Origin: Sequoia sempervirens
Taxonomy: Eukaryota > Streptophyta > Pinopsida > Cupressales > Cupressaceae
Assembly (NCBI GenBank): GCA_007258455.2
Contig: VDFB02252616.1
Span: 123,549,760 to 123,613,759, forward strand
Length of the DNA: 64,000 bases
Direction: 5' to 3'
In this document: piece by piece, positions 10,724 through 22,639 of the stretch
Layout: every line of letters begins with the position of its first letter
How positions within the stretch are numbered: position 1 is the first letter of the stretch
Notes under the pieces: generated by a model
The model's input: only the letters and a program-made list of their open reading frames with translations
Databases searched by the model: none
Told to the model about the DNA's origin: nothing
Position numbers and translations under genes: made by a program

Positions 10724-12479
10724 TGCGCCTGCAATTTTTCAAATGAGTCTAAAACTTTCTCAAAGGAAAGTTTGAGCTTCTATTACATGGTATACTCTCC
10801 TTTGATGATCGGAATCTATGGAATTAAAAGTTTTCTGCAACTTTTGTCTAGAAAATCTATAGACCACTGCATTTTCTAAGGTAGGATCTAAATCAAGCTA
10901 ACCAGAAATTATAATTTTGGCTTTTCATTGCCGTATTTCTTTTGCTCATCGACAATTTCTACGGTGATGTTGATGTAGCAGAGAGTGAGTGGATATGATT
11001 TGTCTTTATCCCTTTGTTGGTGTCCATGTATCTTGGCCGCCCTTAAGAATTGATTCTACTTTTACAGACTGTTCATGAGCACACTCTCAGTAGGAATGAT
11101 AAAAACATGCTCTAATGAACCGGGACACGAGAGTGCTGGGTCCACGCAAAGGAATTTAATATATCTGTGTAGTGACCATAAGCTCATTCAGTTTACTTTC
11201 TGCAGCAGCGACACATTTGCTTACGAGTGGTCTATAGGCTTTTTAACTTTTTGGAGGCTGTGTTGATTATTACTTTAAAAATATGGGTTAATGTCAATAT
11301 TTATATTTGTTGGTGAAGTTGAATGGTTCTAAATGAGTTCACCAAGGATTAATTATTGATGAGTGCAAGACCCTAATATCATAAGAGAATAGGATGCGAC
11401 CATGTCTTACACTACTTTGATGGAATAAATACTCCTTAGTCTTTGATTCTTAGTTGAAGAGGTTCTAGCCTAAGGCTTGTGCCCTCATAACGAATAGATA
11501 AAACGATTTTGGAGGTTTGATATAAACTCTCCAAGGAAAAATAAATAAAGATTAATGAGTTAGACTCAAAAAATATGTAGTTGAATTCTCATAGCAATAT
11601 GATATGATCTGTTATTTGAACATGTTGTCTCTATTGTTTAGATATATAATAAAGTGTTATTCAATATCATTTAATTAGTAATTTTAGTTTAATTTTACAT
11701 GTCATTAATACACAAAAATATGTACATTTGTTCATCATTTCTTATTAAAAAACAAGCAACAATTATCAAAATATATTTTTATATGACACATAAGTCAATC
11801 CAATTCATTGTACATAAAATATCATATATTAAAATATTGTACTTAATAAAATAAAATATTATGTCTTGGTCATCACATTGAATAGTTTGAGTTCATAAAA
11901 TCTATACAATTCTAATATACTACTTCTAATCTTAAACCAAATAGAACTTATATTTTAATGAACGATATATGTTCATAAATTATCATGTGTAAAAACTTGA
12001 TTTTAATAAGTGATTCCTTCTCTTTTAAATAATGTGTAATAAATATTCTTTTTTGGAGACCTTGACAATTAGATATTGAAATACATGGAAGACAAAAAGA
12101 TGTAAAGCTTACTATTTAGTATCTAAAATCACATTTGATACAAATTTAAAACATAAAAATTAAATGCTACTACAAATTTATATAATTTAGGACATATGTA
12201 AACAACTAGGATAGCATTCATATGGAAGAATTCCCTGCAAGCTATAAAATTTTGTTAAAGTATTATTGAATAGCTTCAATATTGGTGGCACAAAAGTATA
12301 GACAAGATTCAAAAATAGAGTTTTGGCATTTAGTATAATCAATGACTGCTACGTGTATAGTTCTAGTATGTGTATCTACCCTACTCCAAAGGTTTGACCA
12401 CACAATGTCTCCAAAGCACTACAAATGCCTCATTGCAACAATATTAAAATTAGAGGAACTTGATATATAATCCAATTTA
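10724..12479. other. 5' flank of TNL A and AT-rich spacer
   Basis: Upstream of the TNL start on the minus strand. Bases 10780-11550 have a diverged duplicate at 4315-5110. A TATAAATA string on the minus strand lies near 11305, about 580 bases upstream, but nothing ties it to this gene. From about 11550 to 12480 the DNA is AT-rich and featureless. It is collinear with unit C. No coding sequence is seen. Confidence 0.5.
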
Positions 12480-13063
12480 GCTTAAGACATCTTAAAGTCT
12501 ATTTAATTACAAATTAGAGTCTAGAAAATAGCTCTAATATAATATTTGTAAATGATTGTGAATATTATAGTCCTAATAATGTATTAGAGCTTCTTTGATT
12601 TAATCCAACTTTTGGAATAAAAAATAAAGGATTTCAAAAGAAATATCATCAATGTGAATCATGACAAATTTATTATTAAAAAATTTTAACTTTTTTTATT
12701 CAATCGAAGTGATCTCAAACCCTCTTCCTCTATTATTAAATATTCAATAAATTCTTTATTACTATTACAAATGCTTCCAAATTCAACCTACACTAAACTT
12801 GACATTTTAATAATAAGAAATAAAAGAAAAACATTAACTAAAAGAATTATAATAAATTACATACAAAGTACTTAGGAAGGTAAAATGTGTGATGTATAAT
12901 CCTTTTCTTTTGAAATTCTACTATTGAAATCTTTTGAGATGCTTGTTGATGGTAACCTCCACTTTAAAGATGCCCTCTTCAATTGCTAGGTTAGAATAAC
13001 TAAAGGCCCCCCATAAAGGTCAAAACTTAGAATATTTTGAGTGGAGATGTCCATTTAAACTTT

Positions 13064-13145
13064 CAATAGTTGTGATAGTAATTGTTTATATAATGTCCAA
13101 TAGTTGTGATAGTAGTTGTTTATATAATGTCCAATAGTTGTGACT
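13064..13145. repeat. 34-bp minisatellite, about 2.4 copies
   Basis: The unit starts CAATAGTTGTGATAGTA and ends TATATAATGTC. Copies are at 13064-13097 and 13098-13131, plus a partial copy. It lies at the left part of an old MITE-like copy (13064-13460), and the same array is at 60172-60253 in unit C. Confidence 0.85.
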
Positions 13146-13460
13146 TGACTACCCATAATTAAACAAAATGTATTCCTTTGATCTAAAAAGCAACCAATCA
13201 TGTGATGCCACATCAGTGCTCAACCACCCATGTTATGAATGCACGAGTATTGGTCTCATTTTTTTTTGGGGCATTTTTGGACACCTTGACAAAAGGCATG
13301 TTGATGTAGCATCATATTTGATGATGTGGCCCTAAAACGAAAGTTATAAGCAGAAGACTTTCTAAGTAAGATACTGTAAAAAATTGAAAATAATTTAAAA
13401 TTTCCATGTAGAATTTTGAAAAACGCGAAGTTAGGGTGCACAACTACCCAATCCTCTCCC
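13064..13460. mobile_element. Old, degenerate relative of the TA-type MITE (unit A)
   Basis: Its interior matches the 416-bp MITE at 60746-61161, including ACCCATAATTAAACAAAATG, AAAAGCAACCAATCATGTGA and TTGATGATGTGGCCCT. Its right end, CAACTACCCAATCCTCTCCC followed by TA, corresponds to the MITE terminus CTCTCCCC|TA. The left terminus is not recognisable. It is present in both A and C, so it predates the duplication. Confidence 0.65.
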
Positions 13461-13950
13461 TACATATTTGAAGCCCAATATAGAGATATTTGGCGTGCAC
13501 CTACCATTCCTTTTACCTCATGAATAACGAAATTTTAAAACTTGGTGAGTGTGCCTTCGTTATCAATAAACAGTCCAACGCAAGCACTTCTTCACCATCA
13601 ACACATCCATTTACTGTTCATCACTAATCAAAAAGGCCTTTCCTTGGCTAGTCTTCTAGTAGGCATGTCAATAAATGGCAGCATATTTCGCTCCATTTTA
13701 CTATTAATATCCATACACGAGATCCACGCAATTCTGTAGCTCTATGGATGGTAGGCCTCCCAAGATCTAGGGTCTACAGGCCCAGACAGGGACGCTTTTG
13801 AGCTTCTAGAACTCGAAGGTTATTGGAACACATGTGGGATAGGGGAATTCAGGACTATGGCCCACCCTTACCTTAGGGCAAACAAGCGGTATGTCTGGGA
13901 CTCTGTAAAGATGCCACGTCATTTTTGGTTGCCCGCCAATTTAACATCAA

Positions 13951-14028
13951 TACATCAGCAATTCGTTAGTAGGTCCCAAGTCTAAGAAGGAATTTTAGCA
14001 AGAAACTTTTAAGACATGCATGAGAATT
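13951..14028 (-). pseudogene. TNL relic, pre-MHD NB-ARC fragment (unit A)
   Basis: About 78 bases on the minus strand match the intact TNL at about 9229-9148 (residues around HVCLRSLLQKSF to DELLM). There is one extra base near AAATTCC, and the MHD codons are followed by a stop (ATG TAT TGA). It is a remnant of another tandem TNL copy. Unit C has it at 61460-61538. Confidence 0.75.
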
Positions 14029-14361
14029 AGAGATTTCTAGCCAACACGTAACAATAGAAAACTCCTATGAAAAAATTTCGTATTTTTCCCAATGGAGAAA
14101 TTACAGCAATATTCCAACAGTGAGAATATGCTTTTATATTTACGCGGAAGGCATGTCTTATATGAGTTTTCAAAGCTTATTATGTCTGCCAACAGCTAGG
14201 ACTTGGCTGACATTAAAACAAGTTTTAGCCGTCCATCATTTCAACGTGTTTTTTTGCTTTCCCCGCTGCTATTGGTTAGGGCTTTTGTAGGCGTTCCTTC
14301 TATGAGCGAGGAGGCAACCTTTAATAGCCTATCAACAAGTATTTGCATCCATATAAATGCA
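14029..14361. other. Intergenic flank of the LTR-type insertion
   Basis: Collinear with unit C 61539-61880. It ends in the target duplication ATGCA (14357-14361). No coding sequence is supported. Confidence 0.6.
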
Positions 14362-16276
14362 TGTAGTGTCCCTCCGTTTCAGTTGTTCTTGACATTCAAG
14401 TAAGTAGTTCTTTTTTTGGGTGGTAGTGCCGTTTTTGTTGTTAAAAGTGTTTTTAAATGTGGTTAGTCAAATTGGTAAGGTCTTGATGATTTTGTGATTG
14501 TATTATTTAATTTGGTTTGAGGCGATGCAATAACACTAGTACTATGATTAGATTTGATGAATCAAAATTAATTTAATTATAAGGTCATTTGATTTATTTA
14601 GAACTAAATAAAGAATTAGACTTATAAGGAACATTGGAAGTAAATGATTTTCATTAGAAAAGATAATTGTTAGTTAATGGTTGAACTTAAATTTAAAGTG
14701 AGAAAATATTAAAATTCGAACTTAAGCTTGAATGATGATAAAAGCAAGAAAGGCAATTGAAAAAAATTAAAAATAAATAAAAATAAAACTAAAATAGAAA
14801 GTAGATAGCTTGTTACTAAATAAAGATAAATTATATTTTAATTGAAAATGGAAATTAAAAAAAAAAAATATTAAAATTAATAAGGATAAACGATGAAGTG
14901 AAAGAAAGGCAAATAATGAATAGAAAGTTTCACATGCAAGATCTTTCCTAATTGTGAAGAGATCACGGAAAAAGAAAGTCGAAGGTTATGGGAGATTTTC
15001 ACTTGTTTTTGGTGAGAGATTCTAGCTTTAAAAAAAAGGAGGATCTTTTTGGAAAAATGGGAGGAGGATTATTATGAATTTAAAAAATAAAATAAAAAAA
15101 ATAAAAAAGTTATGATCTCGACAGGAAGGGGAATTCAGATCTCCGAGCCTTGGGTATTGGGGAATCATGGCAGAGTCTCAAAAGGGAGAAACGTAGATGG
15201 TTAGAATAAATGAAGGCGTCATTTCATTCAACTGGGGAAAGAATGAATCTTCACAGATAAGTTTTCGCCCTCTTATGGAAATGCTTCAGTTTCAATTGTT
15301 TAATGATTTGGTTGTTTTGTATATAATAGTTGCGCAAAATATATTTTCTGCATAATCAATCATTCCTACACGCCTTGTTTCTTCATCCACGCTTTTGAAC
15401 TCTATTGTTTGCCTGGTCACTATTTGACATATGTAAATCTTTGAATCCTTAAGCCACAAGTTGCAGATATATTTACTTCATTCTTGCTAGGTATCTGAAA
15501 CAGAGCACTTTAGTACAGTGTGAACCTAGTGTTCTGATCGTTTTATTTAACACCGCCAATCCTTTCCCCTTCAAGGATACCGTACCTATTTAAATGATGG
15601 AAACTTTTTACGGATGTGTTATTCTCAGACTTGTGTATTTGCCAGTGCAAGATGCAACATAGCATCCTTGCCTTCTTTGGATACCTTAATAGACTTCTCT
15701 CTTTTGTTCCATACTGCGGTGGAATCCTTTCTCTAACCCTTTCTTGTTGGTGGGCGAATTAAGTCCTTCCTGCATTGTATATTGTCCTTCGAATGTTAGT
15801 TGGGGATTCACTTGTTACCTACAGGGCGTTTTCCTCTCTGCCTTACATCAAATCTTGTGATTTGGTTTACTCAGAGCTTATGTATAGGATTGCCTTTTCC
15901 TTTAGTTAGAAACTTAATATGGCATCTTTATCCTCAGGAATCAAGGAATTCAATGCTTCCCTTACGATGCCTATTCCTTAATTTGTATCTGGACTCTTAG
16001 TATCGTGTTGAGAGGGGAATCAAACCGTACATATTGCGGTCATCTGCGTTTACTTCAAAGTTTCTTGTGCATTTTTTTAAGACTACCAGTGGCCTTTATC
16101 ACTTTTCTTTGACAAGGTTGTGCGAGGTTATTTAATGAATAGGATTACGTGAGGAATAGTCGCCCTTATTTCTGCATTTTGTTCCAACGGCTAGATTTAT
16201 TCTGGAAACCTCACCTGTCCTCATCCGCTAAACCCTCATGACTGCATACGTCTTGAATACAAGCCAAGCTTACAAT

Positions 16277-17198
16277 GTTAGTACGTGATTTGTTTTAGTG
16301 CGTCGTTGATTCAAAGACTTTGACGACTTCCTTGCATAATTCACTTTTTGCATAATCTTCATGATTGGGAAACTCGTTTCTGCACTTGGCGTTTCTTCGC
16401 CTGCATTTATTTCTCACTGGTGATGGCGTCTTCATATTTTACGTCTGCAATAGACCCATCCTTCACCCCTTAATTATTACTGGATATCTGTTGTAATGCG
16501 CATTAGGACAGTGCATGCTGATGTTTGTTTAGATTGTTCCAGTTAGTATTACCAATAATCTCTCAGGAACATTGTCCACCTGTCTCAGCCGCGCACCTGA
16601 ACTTAATAGGAAGTTTAAAGGTTTAAATAATCTATCTGATTTCATTGGCAGCCTGTCACAGCCGCGCACCTAAACATAGTAGGAAGTTTTGTTTTTTTTA
16701 AGGTTTAAATAATCTCTCTGATTTCATATTAAGTTTTGTTAGTACGTGATTTGTTTTAGTGCGTCGTTGATTCAAAGACTTTGACGACTTCCTTGCATAA
16801 TTCACTTTTTGCATAATCTTCATGATTGGGAAACTCGTTTCTGCACTTGGCGTTTCTTCCCCTGCATTTATTTCTCACTGGTGATGGCGTCTTCATATTT
16901 TACGTCTGCAATAGACCCATCCTTCACCCCTTAATTATTACTGGATATCTGCTGTAATGCGCATTAGGACAGTGCATGCTGATGTTTGTTTAGATTGTTC
17001 CAGTTAGTATTAACAATAATCTCTCAGGAACATTGTCCACCTGTCTCAGCCGCGCACCTGAACTTAATAGGAAGTTTAAAGGTTTAAATAATCTATCTGA
17101 TTTCATTGGCAGCCTGTCACAACCGCGCACCTAAACATAGTAGGAAGTTTTGTTTTTTTTAAGGTTTAAATAATCTCTCTGATTTCATTGCCAACCTG
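16277..17198. repeat. 461-bp tandem duplication with internal minisatellite
   Basis: The sequence from GTTAGTACGTGATTTGTTTT (16277) repeats at 16738 with only a few differences by eye, giving a period of 461. Inside each copy, and continuing to about 17300, a unit of roughly 70-100 bases recurs. It starts CCTGTC(T/A)CAGCCGCGCACC and contains TTTAAATAATCT(A/C)TCTGATT. It lies within the 14362-21226 insertion. No coding sequence is seen. Confidence 0.85.
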
Positions 17199-18702
17199 TC
17201 TCAGCTGCAGCACTTGAACATAAGTAAAAATAAAATAAAATAAAATAAAAGTTTTAAATAATCTCATAGATGTTATTGGCAATCTATCACAGGTTCAACA
17301 CTTAAGAATAAAATTCTGATCCATTATTGAATGGATAAGTCAAAATAGACATTATAATTAAATTAGAAGATTTCTACTCCTTTTATTCGTCTGTGTGTAG
17401 GATTACACATATAAATCCTTAGTGTGGAAACTAGAATTTGAGAGCCATACTGCTTTCTTGAGATCAAACACCTTCATATCAAAATCCCATCAATCTTCTA
17501 TTGGAGGAATTTATTTAAACCATAAGTAATATTGTGTTGGAAAAAAATGCATAAGATCCCAACCATGGAGAATCAGAAAAGCAACACCCTAAAACATTTC
17601 TGACACAATGATATCTTGCATTCCAAAGATTGAGGAAATTAATAATGTTAAGGCACGTTGAATCCATCCTTTTTAGTTTATTTGAGCCTTTAGAGATTTT
17701 TTTTCTCACATATCATAGTAGACAAATATATGACATGAATTCCTTTAAGTTCTCCTAGAACTATGATACTTGTATCAATGAAAACGTTATTCAATCAAAT
17801 TATATATATAGATAGTGTAAATTGAATGTTTTATTATTCTAAAACTTATGCATATATATATATATATATATATCAGAGAAGACTAAAGTGACTAATAAAT
17901 CTTGAATGGATCTTCTTCATCTACTACCGAGTCTTATTGCTTTGTTTGACTAAAGTTAGATGTTAGCCATTAATCCTTTTACCTTGACTAGATTATTTTA
18001 AATAGTTGTCTAGTAAATTTGTTAATGAACTGAATTGAATAGTTGATTTATCATTGTTGTAATAACTGAAATCATAAACATGCCAGGCTAAATACTATGA
18101 GTTATAATAAGCTCTATTGATTTTAGTTTTGTAATTTTGAATAAACTGAACATAATTAATGTACTTAATTATAGGATTTTAAAATGAGTGACCATGATTT
18201 AAAAATGGGTAAGTTGAACTAAGGCTATTGTGATAATATTTTATGATTCATTAACTTATAATGTCTAAGTTTTTCCTTTTTGTAAACTACTTAGGGAATG
18301 TTTCTTGATTGTATAATGATTTAATAGTGGCCTAAATGTTGGTCTTCAAGTGTTTTGTATAATTTCCTTTAGTGTTAGAATTATGTGGCTAAGTTGTTAA
18401 AAGTGATAGTGGTGGTCATTTATGGAGTTAAATCCTGGTATGAAATGTACCTTGGTTGGTTGTTAAGATTGGTTCAATTGTGGTATGGATGATGTCATGG
18501 TTGTTTAAGCCAAATTGTTAACTGGTTAGGGTATCGTGCGAGGAGAAAATTGAAATCTCTTCTCGACACCCTAGTGGATGCCCTATTGGCTGATTTACTG
18601 TTAGAAATTGTGGTTGATTTTGTATTGAACTTATTATGTTAACTTCATTTGAAGTTGATGGTCTCATTATGATGTTGTTACTCTTTTTCTTCACATGTCG
18701 TC

Positions 18703-19699
18703 TGGGATAAAGTGTTGTCATAATAGTGGTTTACAATTCTTAAGAGGAATGAATTTTAGCTAAAATCACATATTTTTAGAAAATACAATGATTTAAGCCT
18801 TTAAAAGTTCCATTTTAAGGATTCCAATTCAAGAGGGTTTGATCAAATCACCTTAGATCAAACCCCCTTGGATAGAACTTCGCTACTTTTAAACCATACC
18901 TATAAATGCATCTCCTTTACACCTATCATAATGCTGATAAAAAATCACTTTTGATTTAGATTTTGGGGAGTCAAATGAATTCATTTAAAATTTATTTCAA
19001 ATGATTATGGTATTCCTCAGAACAAGCTCTCCAATGAATATAATTTTAATATGTTTTGGTTTTGTTATGTATTTGTTTTTTAAGTTTTATTAAACATAGG
19101 TTTTTCAACGAAAATGAATTTCTTTGTTCTTCACATGTGGAAAAATAGAAGATTATAAAAAAAAAATGAAAAATATGAGTGCACCAGATATTGAAGTCTT
19201 TTATCCAACAAAAAAAATAAAATAAAATTTTGACATATACAAAAACAGTTACGCGTTATACAGTCACACTGTGTCTGAATTGTAATTCGTTTGAATTTGA
19301 AACTTGATTAAGGAAAAAATATTCAATAAAAAACTATCTAACCAAGTGGAAGCACTAGGTATCAGAGTTACAAATATAAATTTGAAAGAATTAGAATTTT
19401 AACATTCATGGAAAAAAAGTTATGCGTTATATAGTGTGTCACTTTTTAAAAATGTTGTTTTCTGAAAAAAAATCTATTTTCGTGGGAGATGGAAAAAGAA
19501 GTGCAATTTGATTCCAAAAATTTTGAAAAAAATATTTTTAGAATCTATAGACAAAATTTGATGAGACTCTAGTTTGCACCATCTTCAAATTCCTCATAGT
19601 TTAGCCGCTATAGGTGCTTGAATGTGAAGATTTAGTTAAAAATAATAATTTCAGTGTCCAGTTTGGCCAAAAATTGTAAACCACTATTATGGGATCACC
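18703..19699. mobile_element. Diverged copy of the 1-kb TIR element, nested in the LTR-type insertion
   Basis: The left end contains CATAATAGTGGTTTAC (18719-18734) and the right end GTAAACCACTATTATGGGAT (19676-19695), an inverted pair. Internal sequence from about 19030 to 19450 is collinear with 58995-59400 of the insertion in unit C (shared GAGTGCACCA, CTATCTAACCAAG and AAAGTTATGC). The outermost left bases are degenerate and no target duplication is clear. No transposase frame is seen, so it is non-autonomous. Confidence 0.7.
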
Positions 19700-20126
19700 T
19701 GATAGTGGTTTGTTTTTCTTATAGTCACATTGTGGGTTCCATTTTCGGATGTGTCTTTCTCTTGAGTTAAATTTTGTTTTGAAGAGTCTTCATCCATTTG
19801 GGTTGCAAAACTTGTTTTATTCTAACTTACTCTCGTTTGTGAGTTCTTGATTAATCATTCTTTTCTTGGGCTTCCAGAGGCAAGGGTAATCTTGTTTCTT
19901 ATTGTCTCTTCATTGATTTGATTCTTGCCAAGCTTTGGATGGTAATGGTGGTTTTGAACTTATGCTTGGGATGTACCATGTCATTGGAAATTTTGTATTG
20001 TGATTTTGGCGAGATGGGTAATGCCTCGCATGTATTTATGTTGAGATTGGATATCATGTTTCTATGTTGTACAACCCTTGGATTTTGGTTTGATGTTTTT
20101 TGGGTCTCTAGGGAGAGTTTCTCTTC

Positions 20127-20385
20127 GTGGGGGTCGATGCCTCAGTTGGAGGAAGGGCCAGGAGATCCCATGAAAGCTATGCGACGACACTCTCCACTAG
20201 ACACCCTTGTGCCTTGTTTATTATTGCCTTTGGAATCGTGTTCACATGAGCTACCCTATGGTGTCGGCGCCTCAAGTAGGAGGAAGAGCCAGGAGATCCA
20301 TAGATGGGTGTCGGCGCCTCAAGTTGGAGGAAGGGCCAGTAGATCCCATGAGAGCTATGCGATGACACTCTCCTCTTGACATCCA
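20127..20385. repeat. Imperfect tandem repeats with GGAGGAAGGGCCAG core
   Basis: Three copies of a CGGCGCCTCAAGT(T/A)GGAGGA-like core followed by GGCCAG(G/T)AGATCC lie at about 20137, 20262 and 20310. The outer two continue into matching GC-richer sequence with GAC(G/A)ACACTCTCC and TATTGCCTTTGGAAT, about 185 bases apart. They raise local GC and create a 153-codon open frame that I do not consider a gene. Confidence 0.75.
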
Positions 20386-21329
20386 TTTGTCTTGCTTCAT
20401 TATTGCCTTTGGAATTGTATTCTGTTTATTATTTTAGTTTGATTTGGAAATGTTTCATGATCATCCTTTGGTTACTTATTTATTGGTTATTGCTTTGTTT
20501 AATGTGATGAGATTTATGACTTTAAGTTGTTATGTTGGATCTTGAATGTTGTTGATTATGTCATTTTAATCTTTGAGTTTTATGATAATTTTGTATGACG
20601 TTGAGTCTTGTGGTTCCCTGCTTGGATGTTCTTGGTTGAGGTCTTTTTCTTGTCAGCTCCTTAGCACGGGGGGTGGGTCTTCAGACCCACATCGTCGGGT
20701 GGAATGTGCTAACCTCCCGTTGGGTCCCCAATCGAGGATCGAGAGGTGCAAATTGGTATCATTGGTGGCGACTCTAGAGTTGTATCATTCTCTCTTGTCA
20801 TGTGGTTCTTGCCCATATTGGGAAACACATTTGTATCATTGTTAGACTTGAATAGTGTATAGTAATGAAAAGGATGTGATGTAATATTTTATCATTGGTA
20901 AACCTTGTGTGGATATGGATCCAAATTAGATGTTATTCAAAGTATTGTATTTATTTAAGTGAATGGTTTCTTATTGATGGTTTTATATGTATGCTTTGTC
21001 ATGGATTAAATTTGGCTTTCATTCTTTATCATTGATTTATGGAATTAAGTTTCGTAATGTATCCTCGTGTACCCCAAGGGACGTAAGTGATATTGGGTTT
21101 GTTTAAATGAATTTTCATGTCATAACTTATTGTGCATCTCATGTATTTTAGTGTTACTTTAAAAAAAAATTGTGCGGTAATTGTTGCTTTAGTTGTCCTA
21201 TGGGGTTCGCTCAATAGGACATTACAATGCAAGACGATTAAATGAATCTCAACATCTCATCATTCCTTGTCATTTTTTGACTGCTTTTCGTCGTTTTCTC
21301 TCTTATTTTCCTCTACCATGGTTGGTATC

Positions 21330-22372
21330 TGTATACACCTAAAAATGGTCTAGATAAATCTTATTAAGTAAATACATTTATTTGATTAATTAATCTTTAA
21401 TTCATCTACTATTAAATAAATAGAAATATTTATTTTATAGTTCATTATTCTAATTCTTTCATTTTAATTAAATAAACAATTTCACATAGTTGTTTTATTT
21501 AATTATCTAATTATTCCTTCTTAATTAAATAAACAAATCACATAGTTTTATTTAATTATCATTTTCCTTTTATTAAATAAACAATTTCAGATATTTGTTT
21601 TATTTAATAATTTTCATTCCTCCAAAATTAAATAATGAACAATTTCACACTGTTAATTTATTTAATATTCCAACTTTCCTCCAAAATTGAATAAATCAAT
21701 TGAGCACATGTCTACAGCTTATTCTCAACCAAAATTGAAACTTTCAATTTTGATTTAATTTTGCTTTATCCTTCCAAACCAATTTTGGAACTTTCCTGAG
21801 AGACTTGGCTCTTTTCTTCCTCTTTTTCTTCTTGGTCATTTGGAAGAATTCTTTATCATTTCCATCTTCTTCTCCAACAAATTCATTATTCACTATCGAT
21901 TTATCCATATTGAATCTCAACCCTTGGTTGTTGCCACATCACAATTGCCTTTTTGAAATGTATAAATACAACCTTTTGCTACAAGAAAAGGATCCCACTT
22001 TTATGCAAACTTACTTTGCAGAAATTAGCATTCATTAAACATTTGAGCAATTAAGCAATTTAGAAGCATTTTAAGAATAATTTAGTTTAGCAATAATGGC
22101 ATTTGTAGTTGCATATCATTTCATTTAGCTTTCATTATCAACAATCAATATCATAGCTTTCACATCATTTAACTTTCAATATCATATCATTTCATCATTA
22201 GATCATTATCATTATCATATAGATTATAATTCTCGTTCACCAAGTTGTCACTTTGATAGTCATAGTGCACAAAATTTGAGAGCCACTTTGATCTATCAAA
22301 TCCTTGGAGTTAGACAGCGATGGAACGAATTTAGAGATTTGATTATGATTTCAATTATATTGATTTTCATTT
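21330..22372 (+). repeat. Left LTR of Tat-clade Ty3/Gypsy element (unit A)
   Basis: It starts TGTATACACCTAAAAATGG and aligns with the right LTR at 30981-32046 and the unit C LTR at 61985-63055. The 3' boundary cannot be fixed because the right LTR is interrupted at this point. Compared with both relatives, this copy lacks about 25 bases near 21455 (TTCTATTTTCATCACATTC region). Its AT-rich first half holds four successive hairpin units built on TTAATTAAATAAACAA and its complement. Confidence 0.85.
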
Positions 22373-22639
22373 GAATTCTCTAATAATGTTGCAATGAGAA
22401 GTGTTGTTGATTTGATTTTCATACTTTTTCATCAAATTGAGAACATTGTTACATCTAAAAATCATTTTTATGACATTGACATCAATGAGGAATCAAATTA
22501 AATCACACCAATAAATCTGATTACAAATGCTACTATAAATGAAAATCGGGTTAATGTTATCAAGATTTAAGAGAAACAAGAGTATCAACCGGTCAACGTA
22601 ACAACAAGGGGGAAAGTTAAAGTAATACTAAAAGGAGTT

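Larger units (their letters stand above)
12480..13700. repeat. Spacer homologous to 2480-3950 (older TNL repeat unit)
   Basis: Diverged copy of the spacer that follows the TNL relic. It starts at a CTTAAAGTCTATTTAATTACAAATTAGAGTC-like stretch near 12489 and includes CCCTCTTCCTCTATTATTAA near 12718. Together with the TNL fragment at 13951-14028 it implies a third, further-upstream TNL unit that has decayed. Base 12571 marks the empty site of the TIR element present in unit C. Confidence 0.6.
14362..21226. mobile_element. 6865-bp LTR-type insertion specific to unit A (solo LTR or nested element)
   Basis: The segment begins TGTAGTGTCCC, ends GGACATTACA (TG...CA with short inverted termini), and is flanked by the direct repeat ATGCA at 14357-14361 and 21227-21231. 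Unit C has the uninterrupted site with a single ATGCA near 61885. Its first 30 bases resemble the start of the element at 32047. I see no gag, protease, RT or integrase, and no obvious second LTR. A long solo LTR enlarged by nested repeats (16277-17198, 18703-19699, 20127-20385) is the simplest reading. A whole element with unrecognised LTRs is the alternative. Confidence 0.75.

Noticed and set aside
11290..11320. TATA-like string as TNL promoter
   Set aside because: About 580 bases from the start codon in very AT-rich DNA, with no supporting element; such strings are expected by chance.
13937..14028. Possible separate small gene upstream of TNL A
   Set aside because: Alignment with the NB-ARC exon, one frameshift and a stop show it is a TNL fragment.
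19918..20379. 153-codon plus-strand frame
   Set aside because: Built from imperfect tandem repeats inside the LTR-type insertion; no domain.
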